64,000 bases of DNA from Hymenobacter norwichensis DSM 15439 (GTDB lineage: Bacteria; Bacteroidota; Bacteroidia; Cytophagales; Hymenobacteraceae): NCBI RefSeq assembly GCF_000420705.1, contig NZ_ATVL01000006.1, positions 558,001 to 622,000 of the forward strand, given 5' to 3'. This document shows, piece after piece, positions 63,271-64,000 of the stretch (within the stretch, counting starts at the first letter, position 1; each line of letters begins with the position of its first letter). The notes beneath the pieces are model-generated. The model searched no databases and was not told the DNA's origin. It saw only the letters and a list, made by a program, of their open reading frames with translations. The translations under genes and the position numbers were made by a program.

Positions 63271-63891
63271 CTATTTGATGATTTTCGACTTCAGGAACGA
63301 CACCAATACTTCCAAGCCCCGGTCGAAGTGCCGGTTGTTGGGAATAACGATGTCGGCATCCTGCTTGAAGGGGCGGATATATTTCTCGTAGGTTGGAGCT
63401 ACGTGGTTGGTGTAGCGGTAGAGCACATCCTCTAGGCCATAGCCCCGCTCGTCACGGTCGCGCACAATACGGCGCTGAAGCTTCACGTGCTCTTCGGCGT
63501 CGATATACACCTTCAGATCGAGTAGCTTGGCTACTTCCTCGAAGTAGAAAACGAAGATACCTTCCACTACCACAATCGGAGCGGGCTGAAATATCAGCTC
63601 TTTGGGTGCCACGTTGGGGTTATTGAACGTATACTCCGGCCGGCGTACCTCCAAGCCTTGGCTAAGCCGTAGTACGTCTGTTGCATATGACGTGGAGTCG
63701 ATGCTGGAAGGCAGGTCGAAGTTGGTGACGCCTTGGGCATCAACTTGCTGAATTTCACGCGGATGATAGTAATTGTCCTGTGAAATCAGACATATTTCTT
63801 CCGCGGGAAACGAGGCCAGCAGCCGGCGCAGAAAAGTGGTTTTGCCTGAGGCGCTGCCGCCGGTAATACCGACGATATAAGGATGTTGCAT
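63271..63891 (-). CDS. udk: Uridine kinase
   Basis: The 206-residue protein begins MQHPYIVGITGGSASGKTTF, giving the P-loop GGSASGKT. It continues with the uridine-kinase stretch CLISQDNYYHPREIQ, NFDLPSSID, VVVEGIFVFYF and RRIVRDRDERGYG. It phosphorylates uridine or cytidine to UMP or CMP with ATP or GTP in pyrimidine salvage. Residue count and motifs are standard. The -7 box at 63931-63938 puts the transcript start near 63925, so ATG at 63891 is the start and the longer frame is rejected. Confidence 0.95.
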   Translation of the reverse strand: MQHPYIVGITGGSASGKTTFLRRLLASFPAEEICLISQDNYYHPREIQQVDAQGVTNFDLPSSIDSTSYATDVLRLSQGLEVRRPEYTFNNPNVAPKELIFQPAPIVVVEGIFVFYFEEVAKLLDLKVYIDAEEHVKLQRRIVRDRDERGYGLEDVLYRYTNHVAPTYEKYIRPFKQDADIVIPNNRHFDRGLEVLVSFLKSKIIK

Positions 63892-63930
63892 GAGGCGAAT
63901 AAATGACCCGTACCGGTGGGGCCAACCCTG

Positions 63931-63938
63931 CAAAAGTA
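63931..63938 (-). promoter_or_regulatory. -7 promoter box of udk
   Basis: On the minus strand TACTTTTG matches TAnnTTTG, 40 bases before the udk ATG. Confidence 0.5.
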
Positions 63939-64000
63939 ATGACTTAACAGCGAAATACTGAGCTAACCTTCAGATGCTACTCCTGCGCAACAAGCACTAG

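Overview
The window reads as chromosomal DNA of a GC-rich member of the Bacteroidota, most like Hymenobacter or a close relative. The reasons are: a TonB-dependent receptor and TonB-type proteins; families typical of the phylum (DUF3108, DUF5777, DUF3089, Lipoprotein_15, a fused SecDF, 7TMR-DISM kinases); starts without obvious Shine-Dalgarno sequences; and several genes preceded by the phylum's -7 promoter box TAnnTTTG. I saw no rRNA, tRNA, CRISPR array, insertion sequence or prophage. No gene-free stretch exceeds 300 bases; the longest are about 240-285 bases and hold terminators, inverted repeats or nothing recognisable.

Layout. 1-4.3 kb: a DisA_N (diadenylate-cyclase-type) protein cut by the left edge, a periplasmic double TonB_C protein, a RidA protein, a decayed Crp/Fnr regulator and a membrane protein. 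4.4-19.5 kb: a TonB-dependent receptor, a membrane-bound MutS-like ATPase, a bestrophin, an FAD/Rieske oxidoreductase, a cyanophycinase, a DUF389 protein, a CLC chloride transporter, a FUSC protein and an MFS permease. 19.5-24.4 kb: a NarL-type two-component system and an S9 peptidase. 24.7-29.6 kb: an exported methyltransferase-like protein and small or hypothetical genes. 29.6-32.3 kb: rplM-rpsI-rpsB-tsf. 32.4-37.6 kb: an RluA synthase, a PhoB/PhoR-like pair, DUF3108 and recA.

37.8-46.3 kb: an outer-membrane-like protein, a GNAT acetyltransferase, an SDR and an envelope-folding cluster (MoxR ATPase and two parvulin-type isomerases, one with an embedded OmpA-like segment). 46.5-49.5 kb: a compact partner-switching operon (PP2C phosphatase, STAS antagonist, anti-sigma kinase). 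49.7-54.1 kb: guaB, an SDR, an FRG-domain protein and an Nfu iron-sulfur scaffold. 54.2-57.1 kb: a minus-strand envelope redox cluster (Lipoprotein_15, cytochrome c lipoprotein, YceI, DUF5777 barrel). 57.3-59.3 kb: an ECF sigma factor overlapping an anti-sigma-like membrane protein with a predicted beta-barrel tail. 59.5-63.9 kb: secDF, a small exported protein and udk.

Most genes are housekeeping or envelope functions. The parts that stand out are regulatory and structural: two separate sigma-control modules, unusual domain fusions, a DAC domain with an altered catalytic motif, a membrane MutS-like ATPase carrying an in-frame low-complexity insertion, and a recurring class of long imperfect inverted repeats with different sequences but the same architecture in the intergenic spaces. 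I see no clear novel defence or biosynthetic system; the best candidates for something undescribed are the sigma/anti-sigma-barrel pair and the repeat class.
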